Shown piece after piece: positions 14,119 through 21,432 of a stretch of 23,966 nt of DNA. Under the pieces are notes generated by a model, which was not told the origin of the DNA, searched no databases, and saw only the letters and a list, made by a program, of their open reading frames with translations. Positions within the stretch are counted from its first letter, which is position 1. Each line of letters starts with the position of its first letter. The DNA is from Alphaproteobacteria bacterium (GTDB lineage Bacteria > Pseudomonadota > Alphaproteobacteria > Micropepsales > Micropepsaceae). Where the stretch lies: the NCBI GenBank assembly GCA_003451645.1, contig DMER01000107.1, positions 39,554-63,519 of the forward strand. Reading direction: 5' to 3'. The translations under genes and the position numbers were made by a program.

Positions 14119-15186
14119 ATGAACATAGCCGTCGTGATTGCCACAACACTTCTGTCACTGCTGCTCGTTCCGGCTGCGCAGGCTGCACTCGAGCCGCGCT
14201 ATGTGGCCGAAGCGGAGAAGGATGCGCCGGGGGCGGAGGATTTGAAACTGAGCCGCCGCTATCAGGGCTCATTCATCCTGGGTCAGACGGTCAAGGAGTT
14301 CGATGAGTTGGTCCTCGTCGCTGGGCCAGCAGTGGGCAAATCTTACGCGAACGACAAGAAATTCACCAAGCTGATCACCGCACAAGGCAAGGTAACGCGC
14401 ACCGTCTATCTGTCGCCGGTCAACCGGTCGTCGCTGGAGGTGTTTCAGAACTATAAGAATGAGCTGGCTGGCAAAGGGTTCGCTGTCGACTATGAGTGCG
14501 CCAAGGAGGCCTGTGGCGAGAGCTTTGCGGTGCTCAAATACCGCTGGGACAACAAGGCCGCGCATCCGATCGGACCCAAATATCCGCAAATCCGCGAGCA
14601 TTTGATTAAGGCCGTGTTCGACCAGGTGCTCGATCTGCGCTATGCGCTGATGAAGAAGAGCGGGCCGGAGGGCGACACCTATGTGGCGCTCTATGCGGGC
14701 GTGAATACTGGCGGCGGGCATGGCTCGTTTAGCGATGTGGTGCGCGACCGGGTGAGCATTTTGGTTGAGGCGGTCGAACCCAAGGGCATGGAAACCCGGA
14801 TGGAGACCGTGCCGGCGCAGAAGATCACCGATGACCTGACCGCGCAGGGCCGCGCAGTGTTCTATGGCATTTTCTTCGACTTCGATAAGGCCGACATCAA
14901 GCCGGAATCGGCCCCGCAATTGGCGGAAATGGCCAAGGCCATGAAGGCGAACCCGGGCCTGAAGGTCTTCATCGTGGGGCACACGGATAATCAGGGTAAG
15001 CTTGATTACAATCTGGGTTTGAGCCAGCGCCGGGCGGAAGCGGTTGCCAAGACCCTCGCCACGCAACATGGCATTCCGGCTGCCCGTATGACGGCCAAGG
15101 GCGCAGGGCCCCTGGCCCCGCTGGCTTCAAACCGCGATGAGGCGGGCCGGGCCAAGAACCGCCGTGTGGAGATGGTGGAGCAATAG
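14119..15186 (+). CDS. OmpA-family protein with DUF4892-like N-terminal region
   Basis: This 355-residue exported protein has a signal peptide ending near LVPAAQAAL. An N-terminal region of about 200 residues (with LSRRYQGSFILGQ and VDYECAKEACGESF, a likely disulfide pair) resembles DUF4892. From about residue 245 comes the OmpA peptidoglycan-binding domain: IFFDFDKADIKPES, VFIVGHTDNQG, LSQRRAEAV and the final NRDEAGRAKNRRVEMVEQ with the conserved NRRVE. It should link the outer membrane or periplasm to peptidoglycan through diaminopimelate. It is transcribed alone, shortly before a toxin-antitoxin pair that has its own promoter. Confidence 0.88.
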   Translation: MNIAVVIATTLLSLLLVPAAQAALEPRYVAEAEKDAPGAEDLKLSRRYQGSFILGQTVKEFDELVLVAGPAVGKSYANDKKFTKLITAQGKVTRTVYLSPVNRSSLEVFQNYKNELAGKGFAVDYECAKEACGESFAVLKYRWDNKAAHPIGPKYPQIREHLIKAVFDQVLDLRYALMKKSGPEGDTYVALYAGVNTGGGHGSFSDVVRDRVSILVEAVEPKGMETRMETVPAQKITDDLTAQGRAVFYGIFFDFDKADIKPESAPQLAEMAKAMKANPGLKVFIVGHTDNQGKLDYNLGLSQRRAEAVAKTLATQHGIPAARMTAKGAGPLAPLASNRDEAGRAKNRRVEMVEQ

Positions 15187-15192
15187 GGCCGG

Positions 15193-15221
15193 TTGCCTGA
15201 CCTCCGGCTGGCGCATACACT
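15193..15221 (+). promoter_or_regulatory. probable promoter of the Phd/PIN pair
   Basis: TTGCCT (15193-15198) and TACACT (15216-15221) are separated by 17 bases, a good sigma70-like arrangement, and lie 22 bases before the antitoxin ATG at 15244. It begins only a few bases after the OmpA-family stop. Confidence 0.45.
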
Positions 15222-15243
15222 AAGGTGACCAAAGGCGGTGCCC

Positions 15244-15519
15244 ATGACGACCAAAACCGTGACCATCGATGAGGCCGGAACGACGCTCACCCAACTGATC
15301 GCAGAGCTCGAAGCGGGCCGCGTGTCGGAGATCGTGGTCGCGCGCGGCCAGGAGCCAGTGGCGAAATTGGTGCCAGTGCAGACGATGAAGGAGCTCGACA
15401 TCCTCATGCGGGAGCGGCGCAGGCGCAGCAATGGGTCGATGAAGGGGAAATTTGAACTGGGACCAGAATTCTTTGAACCCTTGCCCAAAGAGGAACTGGA
15501 AGCATGGGGTATTGAGTGA
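15244..15519 (+). CDS. Phd/YefM-family antitoxin
   Basis: This 91-residue protein begins MTTKTVTIDEAGTTLTQLIA, the Phd/YefM DNA-binding fold, with IVVARGQEPVAKLVPV at residues 31-46 as the family's second signature. The Arg-rich middle and acidic tail (FFEPLPKEELEAWGIE) are the probable toxin-binding part. The ATG at 15244 is preferred over an in-frame GTG at 15238, given AAAGG upstream. Its stop overlaps the toxin GTG as GTGA. Confidence 0.88.
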   Translation: MTTKTVTIDEAGTTLTQLIAELEAGRVSEIVVARGQEPVAKLVPVQTMKELDILMRERRRRSNGSMKGKFELGPEFFEPLPKEELEAWGIE

Positions 15520-15899
15520 GGTTTCTTCTCGATACCCATGCTTTTCTTTGGTGGATGAACGACAACAAGCGCCTCTCAGACACAGTGCGCTTTCAGATCA
15601 TTGCCGCGGAGGCCACCTTTGTAAGCGCGGCAACGGCATGGGAGATTGCTACGAAATTCAGGCTCGGCAAGTTGCCGGAGGCCGCAGCCTTTGCCCACGA
15701 GTTGCCAGCGCGCATTGAAGCGGTTGGTTTTAACGAATTGGCGGTGACTGTAGCCCATGGTCAGTTAGCTGGCGAATTGCACGGGGCGCCAGCTGATCCT
15801 TTTGACCGGATGCTAATTGCGCAAGCGCGGTTGGAAGGGCTGACTCTGATTTCAAATGAAGCGCTTTTCGACATGCATGGCATCGACCGGCTTTGGTGA
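15516..15899 (+). CDS. PIN-domain toxin of the Phd-linked VapC type
   Basis: This 127-residue PIN ribonuclease starts at GTG. Expected metal-binding acids are D6 (FLLDTHAFLWW), E43 (AAWEIATK-type AWEIATKFRLGKL) and D94/D97 (PADPFDRMLIAQA). The last strand reads LISNEALFD, a form common in this subfamily. The HAFLWW and ADPFDR motifs mark the group normally paired with Phd antitoxins, distinct from the VapC near 3 kb. It should be an RNase silenced by the antitoxin; the RNA target is unknown. The gene appears intact. Confidence 0.9.
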   Translation: MRFLLDTHAFLWWMNDNKRLSDTVRFQIIAAEATFVSAATAWEIATKFRLGKLPEAAAFAHELPARIEAVGFNELAVTVAHGQLAGELHGAPADPFDRMLIAQARLEGLTLISNEALFDMHGIDRLW

Positions 15900-15961
15900 G
15901 CGGCTAGCGCGTCCGGCCATCCTGCGCTAGGGTTGCCGGACCGCCATTGGAGTGCCAACCC

Positions 15962-17137
15962 ATGTTCCTCAATTTCTTCCATGAATTGCGCGATGCCAAG
16001 ATCCCCGTCACGCTGAAAGAGTATCTGGCCCTGATCGAGGGGCTGGACAAGCGCGTGATCGAGATGCGGGTGGATGATTTCTATTACCTCTCGCGCACCG
16101 CCTTGGTGAAGGATGAGCGCAACCTCGACAAGTTCGACCGCGTATTCGCCCATGCCTTTAAGGGCATTGAAAATCTGGAACAGGCAGACATCGCGCAGAT
16201 CCCGGAAGAATGGCTGAAGGCGCTCAACGAAAAATTCCTCACCGAGGAAGAGAAGAAAATGATTGAGAGCCTCGGCGGCTGGGACAAGCTGATGGAGGAG
16301 TTGAAAAAGCGCCTGGAGGAGCAAAAGAAGCGCCACGAGGGCGGCAACAAGATGATCGGCACGGGCGGCACCTCCCCTTTTGGTGCCTATGGCTATAACC
16401 CCGAGGGCGTGCGCATCGGCCAAAAGGAGGGCCGCCATGGCAAGGCGGTCAAGGTGTGGGACAAGCGCGAATACAAGAACCTGGATGATCAGGTGGAGCT
16501 GGGGACACGGAACATCAAGGTCGCACTGCGGCGCTTGCGTGAGTGGGCGCGCGATGGTCAGCCCACGGAGCTTGACCTGCCGGAGACGATCCACCAATCC
16601 GCCAATCACGGCTATATCGACATCGTGCTGAAGCCCGAACGGCGCAACAAGGTCAAGGTTTTGATCTTTTTCGACATTGGCGGCTCGATGGATGCGCATA
16701 TCAAATTGTGCGAGGAGTTGTTCTCGGCCGCGCGCTCCGAATTCAAGCACATGGATTTCTATTACTTCCACAATTGCCTTTATGAGTTTGTGTGGAAGGA
16801 CAACCGCCGCCGCCACAATGAGCGCATCAACACCTGGGACGTCCTGCACAAATACCCGCACGACTATAAGGTGATCTTTGTCGGCGACGCGACCATGAGC
16901 CCCTATGAGATCACCTATCCCGGCGGGTCAGTCGAACATTGGAATGAGGAGGCGGGTGCGATCTGGATGGAGCGCACCATGCGGATCTATGAGAGCGCGA
17001 TCTGGCTGAACCCGGTGCCCGAGCGGCATTGGGAATACACGCCCTCGATCCAGATCATTCAGCAGATCATCAGTAACCGGATGTATCCCTTGACGCTCGA
17101 AGGCCTCGACCGGGCGATGAAGGAATTGGGGCGGTAG
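15962..17137 (+). CDS. CoxE-like VWA-domain protein
   Basis: This 391-residue cytoplasmic protein begins MFLNFFHELRDAKIPVTLKEY at ATG 15962, with GGAG 9 bases upstream; a TTG five codons earlier is unlikely. The N-terminal half is helical, with a long charged segment EELKKRLEEQKKRHEGG and a glycine-rich linker. The C-terminal half is a VWA domain with LIFFDIGGSMDAHI (MIDAS in the form DxGGS), HMDFYYFHNCLYE and VIFVGDATMSPYE. CoxE-type proteins work with a MoxR AAA+ ATPase in metal-enzyme maturation or envelope functions; no such ATPase lies nearby. Toxin-antitoxin pairs flank it on both sides. Confidence 0.88.
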   Translation: MFLNFFHELRDAKIPVTLKEYLALIEGLDKRVIEMRVDDFYYLSRTALVKDERNLDKFDRVFAHAFKGIENLEQADIAQIPEEWLKALNEKFLTEEEKKMIESLGGWDKLMEELKKRLEEQKKRHEGGNKMIGTGGTSPFGAYGYNPEGVRIGQKEGRHGKAVKVWDKREYKNLDDQVELGTRNIKVALRRLREWARDGQPTELDLPETIHQSANHGYIDIVLKPERRNKVKVLIFFDIGGSMDAHIKLCEELFSAARSEFKHMDFYYFHNCLYEFVWKDNRRRHNERINTWDVLHKYPHDYKVIFVGDATMSPYEITYPGGSVEHWNEEAGAIWMERTMRIYESAIWLNPVPERHWEYTPSIQIIQQIISNRMYPLTLEGLDRAMKELGR

Positions 17138-17140
17138 GTA

Positions 17141-17647
17141 TCAACCGCCGCCTGCCGCCTTCGCAAAGGTCGCGAGCGGAATGAAGTGCCGCAGCGGCGT
17201 CTGAGGGTCCGGCGCAAAACCATGATGACGATAGAAGGCAGCAGCGGCCTCAGTTTTGGCATCCGCCAGAAGAAAGACGACGGCAACCTCGGACCGCAAT
17301 GCGCGCAAGGCGGCGTCAGCCAATAACGAGGCTCCCAATTTCCGGCCTTGGAATCGAACATCGATTGCCAAACGGCCAAGCCGGGCCGCCGGGACTTCTG
17401 GGTAATGCGGCAATTTCTTGGCCAACGTACTCGGGATCTCGTCGAGCAACAAATGGCAAGCTGAGAGCGTGTAGTACCCGGCAATGGCCAGCGATCCGGC
17501 ATCAATAGCCACAAAACAACGAGCAACCCCGCGCCGGATATCCTGCCCGGCCTGAGACTTGAGATAGCGGTTCAGCGCATCCACACCACAATCAAATTCA
17601 TCGCGCGGCTGCGCGCCCAGCGCCTCCATAACAAAAGGCGTAGCCAT
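17141..17647 (-). CDS. GNAT acetyltransferase toxin (TacT/AtaT-like)
   Basis: This 168-residue GNAT protein begins at ATG 17647, sharing one base with the antitoxin stop (TGATG). The acetyl-CoA site is RLAIDVRFQGRKLGASLLAD (Q-x-x-L-G-x pyrophosphate loop), and the C-terminal FYRHHGF carries the Tyr expected as general acid. FDCGVDALNRYLKSQA at the N-terminus is typical of toxins in this family, which acetylate the amino group of charged tRNAs and block translation. The paired DUF1778 antitoxin is directly upstream. The stop falls 3 bases from the convergent VWA gene. Confidence 0.9.
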   Translation of the reverse strand: MATPFVMEALGAQPRDEFDCGVDALNRYLKSQAGQDIRRGVARCFVAIDAGSLAIAGYYTLSACHLLLDEIPSTLAKKLPHYPEVPAARLGRLAIDVRFQGRKLGASLLADAALRALRSEVAVVFLLADAKTEAAAAFYRHHGFAPDPQTPLRHFIPLATFAKAAGGG

Positions 17648-18006
17648 CAATGCGAGCCAATGAGCCGCTTATGCTGCGTAAATGCGCGCTTTAGGGCAGG
17701 CTTTGGCGCAGGTGGATTGTCAAGGAGCGACGCAACGAAACGGGAACTCTCGGTGTCAAGCCGCACCACAATCTCATCCTTCAGGGCCTGAATTGCGGCT
17801 GCGCGTGCCGCCGACACCACAAAATCCGTCAGTGTCCGCCCTTGCAGTTCCGCAGCTCGCTTCAAGAGATCGAGCGCGTCAGCGGGCAGCCTCGCCTCCA
17901 GGCGCGCGAGAGACGCACCATCGCCGCGCTTGGCAACAGTGACAGCTTTGCTGGCCTTGGTTCGAGGCCTTGACACTCTTGCTTGTTTGGCAGCGGACAT
18001 AGTCAT
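17647..18006 (-). CDS. DUF1778 ribbon-helix-helix antitoxin (TacA-like)
   Basis: This 119-residue protein has a Lys/Arg-rich N-terminus. It then has RLEARLPADALDLLKRAAEL and QGRTLTDFVVSAARAAA, the ribbon-helix-helix DNA-binding part of DUF1778. The C-terminal neutralising tail contains FVASLLDNPPAPKPALKRAF, with the NPP-P motif of the family. The ATG at 18006 is taken as start; an ATG two codons later is also possible. There is no clear ribosome binding site. A 19-bp palindrome 10 bases upstream is the likely autorepression site. Confidence 0.88.
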   Translation of the reverse strand: MTMSAAKQARVSRPRTKASKAVTVAKRGDGASLARLEARLPADALDLLKRAAELQGRTLTDFVVSAARAAAIQALKDEIVVRLDTESSRFVASLLDNPPAPKPALKRAFTQHKRLIGSH

Positions 18007-18016
18007 GGTCACAAAC

Positions 18017-18035
18017 GTACGGCATATGGCCGTAC
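18017..18035. promoter_or_regulatory. palindromic operator of the DUF1778/GNAT pair
   Basis: GTACGGCATATGGCCGTAC has perfect 7-bp arms (GTACGGC / GCCGTAC) around a 5-base centre. It lies between the antitoxin start (18006) and the end of the tetR gene (18043). Its place next to the start codon fits binding by the ribbon-helix-helix antitoxin and autorepression of the pair. Confidence 0.6.
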
Positions 18036-18042
18036 AAAGCAA

Positions 18043-18720
18043 TCAGTGATTTGAGAAGACCGCTCTCGCCGTTTCGTTTGCGAGCGCTGGCGGCGGCCCG
18101 CCAGCCAAATACTTCACAATCATCGCCGTTAATTCCTCTGACATGCGCCCTGAGGTCATGTCGCCAGGGCGCTCTGTCGCGCCATTGTGCACGCATGCCT
18201 CAACTGTGCGGGTGAGGAGATAAGTCGCCAGGTCCAAATCGGTCACGGCAAGCTCGGCCTTGCGCGCCTCCAGGAAGCCGCGCACACGGGCCGAAACCCG
18301 GGCGGCAAACTCCTCCTGCCAGCGGAAGCGGCCAAGCTGCGGCACCTGCTCCGTCAGGACGCCATGCAGTTTCGGATCAATCATATGCGCCGCAACATTG
18401 TCATCGATCAGCGCGCGGATCGCCACGGGAAGCGGCGCAGTCAGCGCCGTCGCGGTGATTTGATTGATACCGCGTTCCAAATCGATCAAGTGCCGCCGCA
18501 TCAGTTCGGAGAGGATCGCGTCCTTGTTTGGGAAATACTGGTAAAGCGAGCCAATCGAGACACCAGCCCTCTCGGCCACCGTGTTGGTCGTGAAACCTTT
18601 GACGCCATGGCGGACCAGAATGCGAGTAGCCGCGGTCAAAATCGCCTCGACCGTTTGCGCCGCGCGCGGCTGAACCGGCGTCTTTCTGGGAGAAACGGCG
18701 CGTCTTCGGGTCTGGCGCAT
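18043..18720 (-). CDS. TetR/AcrR-family regulator
   Basis: This 225-residue protein has an N-terminal TetR helix-turn-helix at about residues 25-70: AILTAATRILVRHGVKGFTT, then TVAERAGVSIGSLYQYFPNK. The C-terminal helical ligand domain is normal in size. The start at ATG 18720 is preferred (GGA 7 bases upstream); the ATG at 18726 is nearly equivalent. It diverges from the O-methyltransferase gene, with a perfect palindrome between them, so it most likely represses itself and the methyltransferase/ferredoxin operon. The ligand is unknown. It has no close relation to the antitoxin gene 36 bases downstream. Confidence 0.9.
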   Translation of the reverse strand: MRQTRRRAVSPRKTPVQPRAAQTVEAILTAATRILVRHGVKGFTTNTVAERAGVSIGSLYQYFPNKDAILSELMRRHLIDLERGINQITATALTAPLPVAIRALIDDNVAAHMIDPKLHGVLTEQVPQLGRFRWQEEFAARVSARVRGFLEARKAELAVTDLDLATYLLTRTVEACVHNGATERPGDMTSGRMSEELTAMIVKYLAGGPPPALANETARAVFSNH

Positions 18721-18744
18721 GATCATATCCGGATGCGAGTTGGT

Positions 18745-18786
18745 GATATGAGCAATTGCTCATATCCTGCGAAGCATTGCTCACAT
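18745..18786. promoter_or_regulatory. TetR-type operator: 22-bp palindrome plus extra half-site
   Basis: Positions 18745-18766 form a perfect palindrome with arms GATATGAGCAA / TTGCTCATATC. A further half-site ATTGCTCACAT at 18776-18786 repeats ATTGCTCATAT (18755-18765) exactly 21 bases on, about two helical turns. The site lies between divergent tetR and O-methyltransferase starts and can control both. Confidence 0.7.
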
Positions 18787-18811
18787 TGTCATCGAAAGGC
18801 GCAGAGCCGCA

Positions 18812-19498
18812 ATGACCAATTCTCTTCGTGATCCCAAAGTCGCAGCGACATTGAAGCGCCTGCATGCGCGCGCAACTGCGGACTGGCTGGTGTTTTTGCG
18901 GGCTCTGCCCGCCGTCCTGTGGGGCTGGCTGCGGGGGCGCAGTGCTATGGAGAGCGCCATCCCCTATTTGAAGAATGCCTATATCCCCATCAATGCGGAG
19001 CAAGGCCAGGTGCTCTATGCCTTGGCACGCGCGGCCCAGGCCAAGACGATCGTCGAGTTCGGGACCTCGTTTGGTATCTCCGCGATCTATCTGGCCGCAG
19101 CGGCGCGCGATTGCGGGGGCCGCTTCACGGGCACTGAATTGGAGCCGAACAAGGTCAAGACAGCACGGGAGAATTTGGCCACGGCAGGGCTTGATGCGGT
19201 TGCCACGGTGCTCGCGGGCGATGCACGCGAGACCCTCAAAGAGATCGCAGGCCCTATCGACTTTGTGTTGCTCGACGGCTGGAAGGAGATGTGCCTGCCC
19301 ATCTTGAAGCAGCTTGAACCACAGTTGCGCCCAGGCGCGGTCGTGCTGTGCGACGATATCAAGGCCTTTGCCAAGACCCTGGCGCCATATCTGGCTTATG
19401 TGCGTGAAGATGGCGGGCCCTATGTCAGTCAGCTGTTACCGCTGGGCGATGGTCTGGAGTTTTCTGTCTATTTGGGCGCAAGCGAAGTAAGGAGCTGA
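18812..19498 (+). CDS. class I SAM-dependent O-methyltransferase
   Basis: This 228-residue protein resembles the catechol/caffeoyl-CoA O-methyltransferase group. An N-terminal helical region (WLVFLRALPAVLWGWLRGR, hydrophobic with basic ends) may help membrane contact. The SAM-binding core is TIVEFGTSFGISAIYLA near residue 80, then GTELEPNKV (acidic ribose-binding residue). The metal or catalytic acids appear in FVLLDGWKEM and VLCDDIK. It is the first gene of a two-gene operon with a ferredoxin, whose ATG is 2 bases past its stop, under likely TetR control. The substrate is probably a hydroxylated aromatic or similar small molecule, unproven. Confidence 0.85.
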   Translation: MTNSLRDPKVAATLKRLHARATADWLVFLRALPAVLWGWLRGRSAMESAIPYLKNAYIPINAEQGQVLYALARAAQAKTIVEFGTSFGISAIYLAAAARDCGGRFTGTELEPNKVKTARENLATAGLDAVATVLAGDARETLKEIAGPIDFVLLDGWKEMCLPILKQLEPQLRPGAVVLCDDIKAFAKTLAPYLAYVREDGGPYVSQLLPLGDGLEFSVYLGASEVRS

Positions 19499-19500
19499 CC

Positions 19501-19806
19501 ATGTCTCGAGTCCAGACCCGTGCGACCCCTGAGGAGTGCAAGCAGCCATCCGGCACCGTGCGCCCGCTTATCGATCACCGCCGCTGTGAAGGTGCGGCCG
19601 CATGCGCAGCCGTATGCCCTCATGATGTCTTTGAAGTCCGCAAGATTACACGAGCAGAGCAAACGGCTTTGCCGCTCCTCCCCTGGCTCAAAGTTCTTGC
19701 GCATGGCGGAAGGCAGGCATTCGCGATCAACGCCGACGCATGCCAAGCCTGTGGCGCCTGTATCGCCGCTTGCCCCGAAAAAGCGATCCGGCTGGAGCGT
19801 GTTTAG
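19501..19806 (+). CDS. dicluster ferredoxin with 7Fe-type cysteine pattern
   Basis: This 101-residue ferredoxin has two iron-sulfur motifs about 40 residues apart. The second is standard, CQACGACIAACP (C81, C84, C87, C91). The first, CEGAAACAAVCP (C29, C35, C39), lacks one Cys. With the usual exchange of the fourth ligand, this leaves three Cys for cluster I and four for cluster II, as in [3Fe-4S][4Fe-4S] ferredoxins. The spacer is long and contains LPLLPWLKVLAHGG. The gene follows the O-methyltransferase by 2 bases, so it is co-transcribed. Its redox partner is not in the window. It overlaps the end of the convergent gene. Confidence 0.85.
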   Translation: MSRVQTRATPEECKQPSGTVRPLIDHRRCEGAAACAAVCPHDVFEVRKITRAEQTALPLLPWLKVLAHGGRQAFAINADACQACGACIAACPEKAIRLERV

Positions 19807-20123
19807 TGTCCGGCTTCACGCCCAAAGAGCGTGTGAACGACAACCGAACCGATCCACAAAGCGAAGGACAGAACGACCACGCGGGCGAGCAGGATCATCA
19901 GCGTAATGAACACGGTGCCCTCTGAGACGAAGCCGCGGAACAAAGTCTCCGCCTGATCGCCCACGACTGCGCCGATGGCATCCTTGAGCCACACGCGTGC
20001 GCCTTCGGAAACGTCAAACAATTGGTTCAACAGCCCCGGCCCATAGAAAAACAGCGCCACCACCAAGGCATAAGCGATAAACACCGACGCAATACTACGC
20101 CAAGTCTGGCCCCAAGCACGCAT
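19803..20123 (-). CDS. small membrane protein, unknown
   Basis: This 106-residue protein has GGAGG 8 bases before its ATG. Two hydrophobic helices are visible, SIASVFIAYALVVALFFYG and VFITLMILLARVVVLSFALW, with an amphipathic loop between them. I recognise no family. Its stop overlaps the convergent ferredoxin stop by 4 bases. It follows the DUF3147-like gene by about 140 bases on the same strand. Confidence 0.7.
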   Translation of the reverse strand: MRAWGQTWRSIASVFIAYALVVALFFYGPGLLNQLFDVSEGARVWLKDAIGAVVGDQAETLFRGFVSEGTVFITLMILLARVVVLSFALWIGSVVVHTLFGREAGH

Positions 20124-20262
20124 GAGCTAACCCTCCCTGAACCCCATATCAGCGGACCGACGGCCCCGCCCCCAAACGTCACATGACCGTGATCGTTTGT
20201 TCCAAACCCCATTCAAGTCAAGTGAATTGCCTATTACAGTGCACAATCAGAAGGGGAACACG

Positions 20263-20625
20263 TTAGCTGACAGTGATCCCCAAACGCGCCATGCCCTCGA
20301 CATAGGCCCAAAAGGCGATCCCGGTCGCAGTGACTGCGATGCCCATCGACGGCCAGAACCCCCACCCCATCCAAAGGCCCAGCCATACGAGCCCCACAAA
20401 AATGGTCGTGGGCGGCACATAAAAGAGGGCGGCGAAGGCAAAGGACTGAATGCGCGCGGTCGGCTCACCGTCCAGGAACATGAGGGTCATGGTGGCTGCG
20501 GTTGCGAGCGGCAAGGCGACCACGAGGCCCGCGAGACTGGGGTTGCGCTTACCCAATTCGGACAGCACAACAATGAACGCTGCCGTCACAAAGGCCTTAC
20601 CCAGCAGCACCAAGAGCTCACCCAT
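20263..20625 (-). CDS. DUF3147-like small membrane protein
   Basis: This 120-residue protein has about four hydrophobic helices. Its central LAGLVVALPLATAATMTLMF and the later ALFYVPPTTIFVGLVWLGLW resemble the DUF3147 family of unknown function. GGGGGAAGT precedes its ATG, which lies 9 bases past the stop of the methyltransferase gene, so the two are probably co-transcribed. It shares no motif that would suggest a transport substrate. Confidence 0.7.
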   Translation of the reverse strand: MGELLVLLGKAFVTAAFIVVLSELGKRNPSLAGLVVALPLATAATMTLMFLDGEPTARIQSFAFAALFYVPPTTIFVGLVWLGLWMGWGFWPSMGIAVTATGIAFWAYVEGMARLGITVS

Positions 20626-20634
20626 ACTTCCCCC

Positions 20635-21255
20635 TTACGCGGCCTGGGCCGTTCCCCAATAATTATAGCCCGCAAAACGCGGGGTCGACGGCAGATACAT
20701 GGAATCAAGGTTATCGATGCGAAAGCCCGAACCGGTGATCAGCTTTGGGATGGGCCGCCCAAGGTGACAGCCGCCCCCGCACCAGCCCCAAAGGGGTTGC
20801 AGCCGGTCCTGCCATTTGCGGACCGACGCATCGGGTGCCTCGCCATGCTCGCAGAAAATGAGGCGGCCAGAGGGTTTGAGAACCCGGCGCATCCCCTCCA
20901 ACGCCATCTGGACTTGCGGGATTGAACACAAGGTGTAAGTGACCAGAACGGTGTCAGCACTGTGGTCTGGGAGAGGAATGCGCTCAGCCTCAAGGCCCAA
21001 AAATTCGAAGCTAAAGGGCAAGTGGCCGATCCGCTTGGCCGCGCGTTTGCGCATGCCCGGATCGGGCTCCAGGCCCCAAAGATGGGTAACTTTGGCGGGG
21101 TCGTAGTGTTCGGCATTGTGGCCGGCGCCAAAGCCGATTTCTAGCACCCGGCCCTCTGCCAGCGGCACAACCTTGCGGCGCTGATAGGTGATGGGCTTGG
21201 CGCTCATGGCCATGTCCAGCACGTAAGGCAGCACGTAGCGTTGGTAAAGGCCCAT
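20635..21255 (-). CDS. class I SAM-dependent methyltransferase (METTL7/UbiE-like)
   Basis: This 206-residue methyltransferase begins at ATG 21255 (MGLYQRYVLPYVLDMAM); an upstream TTG at 21276 is less likely. SAM-binding motifs are VLEIGFGAGHNAEHY, GLEPDPGM and the acidic ADTVLVTYTLCSIPQ. The C-terminal part, LIFCEHGEAPDASVRKWQ, then WGWCGGGCHLGRPIPKLI, is typical of the METTL7-like group, whose animal members methylate thiols. The Cys-rich CGGGC sequence is also normal there. It leads a small operon with the DUF3147-like gene. The substrate in bacteria is unknown; lipid or quinone methylation is the alternative. Confidence 0.85.
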   Translation of the reverse strand: MGLYQRYVLPYVLDMAMSAKPITYQRRKVVPLAEGRVLEIGFGAGHNAEHYDPAKVTHLWGLEPDPGMRKRAAKRIGHLPFSFEFLGLEAERIPLPDHSADTVLVTYTLCSIPQVQMALEGMRRVLKPSGRLIFCEHGEAPDASVRKWQDRLQPLWGWCGGGCHLGRPIPKLITGSGFRIDNLDSMYLPSTPRFAGYNYWGTAQAA

Positions 21256-21328
21256 GGTTCTGCGCACCCGCGTCAAGTCGAAGGCGCACAGCCTGCAGCA
21301 TATTCTAGCCGGATGGCAACAGGGTGCA

Positions 21329-21431
21329 GTTAGAGCAGGATGCGTTTTCTTGGCAATCGCAATCCCGCTCTAACTTGTTGTTCTTACGCGTGTCCTGACG
21401 GAAACCCGGCGTCCACTTTTCCTGGACACGC
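21329..21431. repeat. two-hairpin dispersed intergenic repeat (alphaproteobacterial type)
   Basis: Two stem-loops lie side by side. The first has arms GTTAGAGC (21329-21336) and GCTCTAAC (21367-21374), continued by a partial match GGATGCG / CGCAATCC. The second has arms GCGTGTCC (21388-21395) and GGACACGC (21424-21431). The wording of the sequence, GAGC...GATGCG...CCCGCTCTAAC followed by an ACGCG-type second unit, matches a repeat family I know from many alphaproteobacterial intergenic regions. It sits between the EAL gene stop and the methyltransferase start and may end transcription of the former. Confidence 0.65.
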
Positions 21432-21432
21432 G

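Noticed and set aside
14269..15069. 266-residue open frame opposite the OmpA-family gene
   Set aside because: It is antisense to a gene with a signal peptide and complete OmpA motifs.
15761..16861. 366-residue open frame opposite the CoxE-like gene
   Set aside because: It overlaps two good genes on the other strand, and its His/Leu-rich composition is typical of antisense translation.
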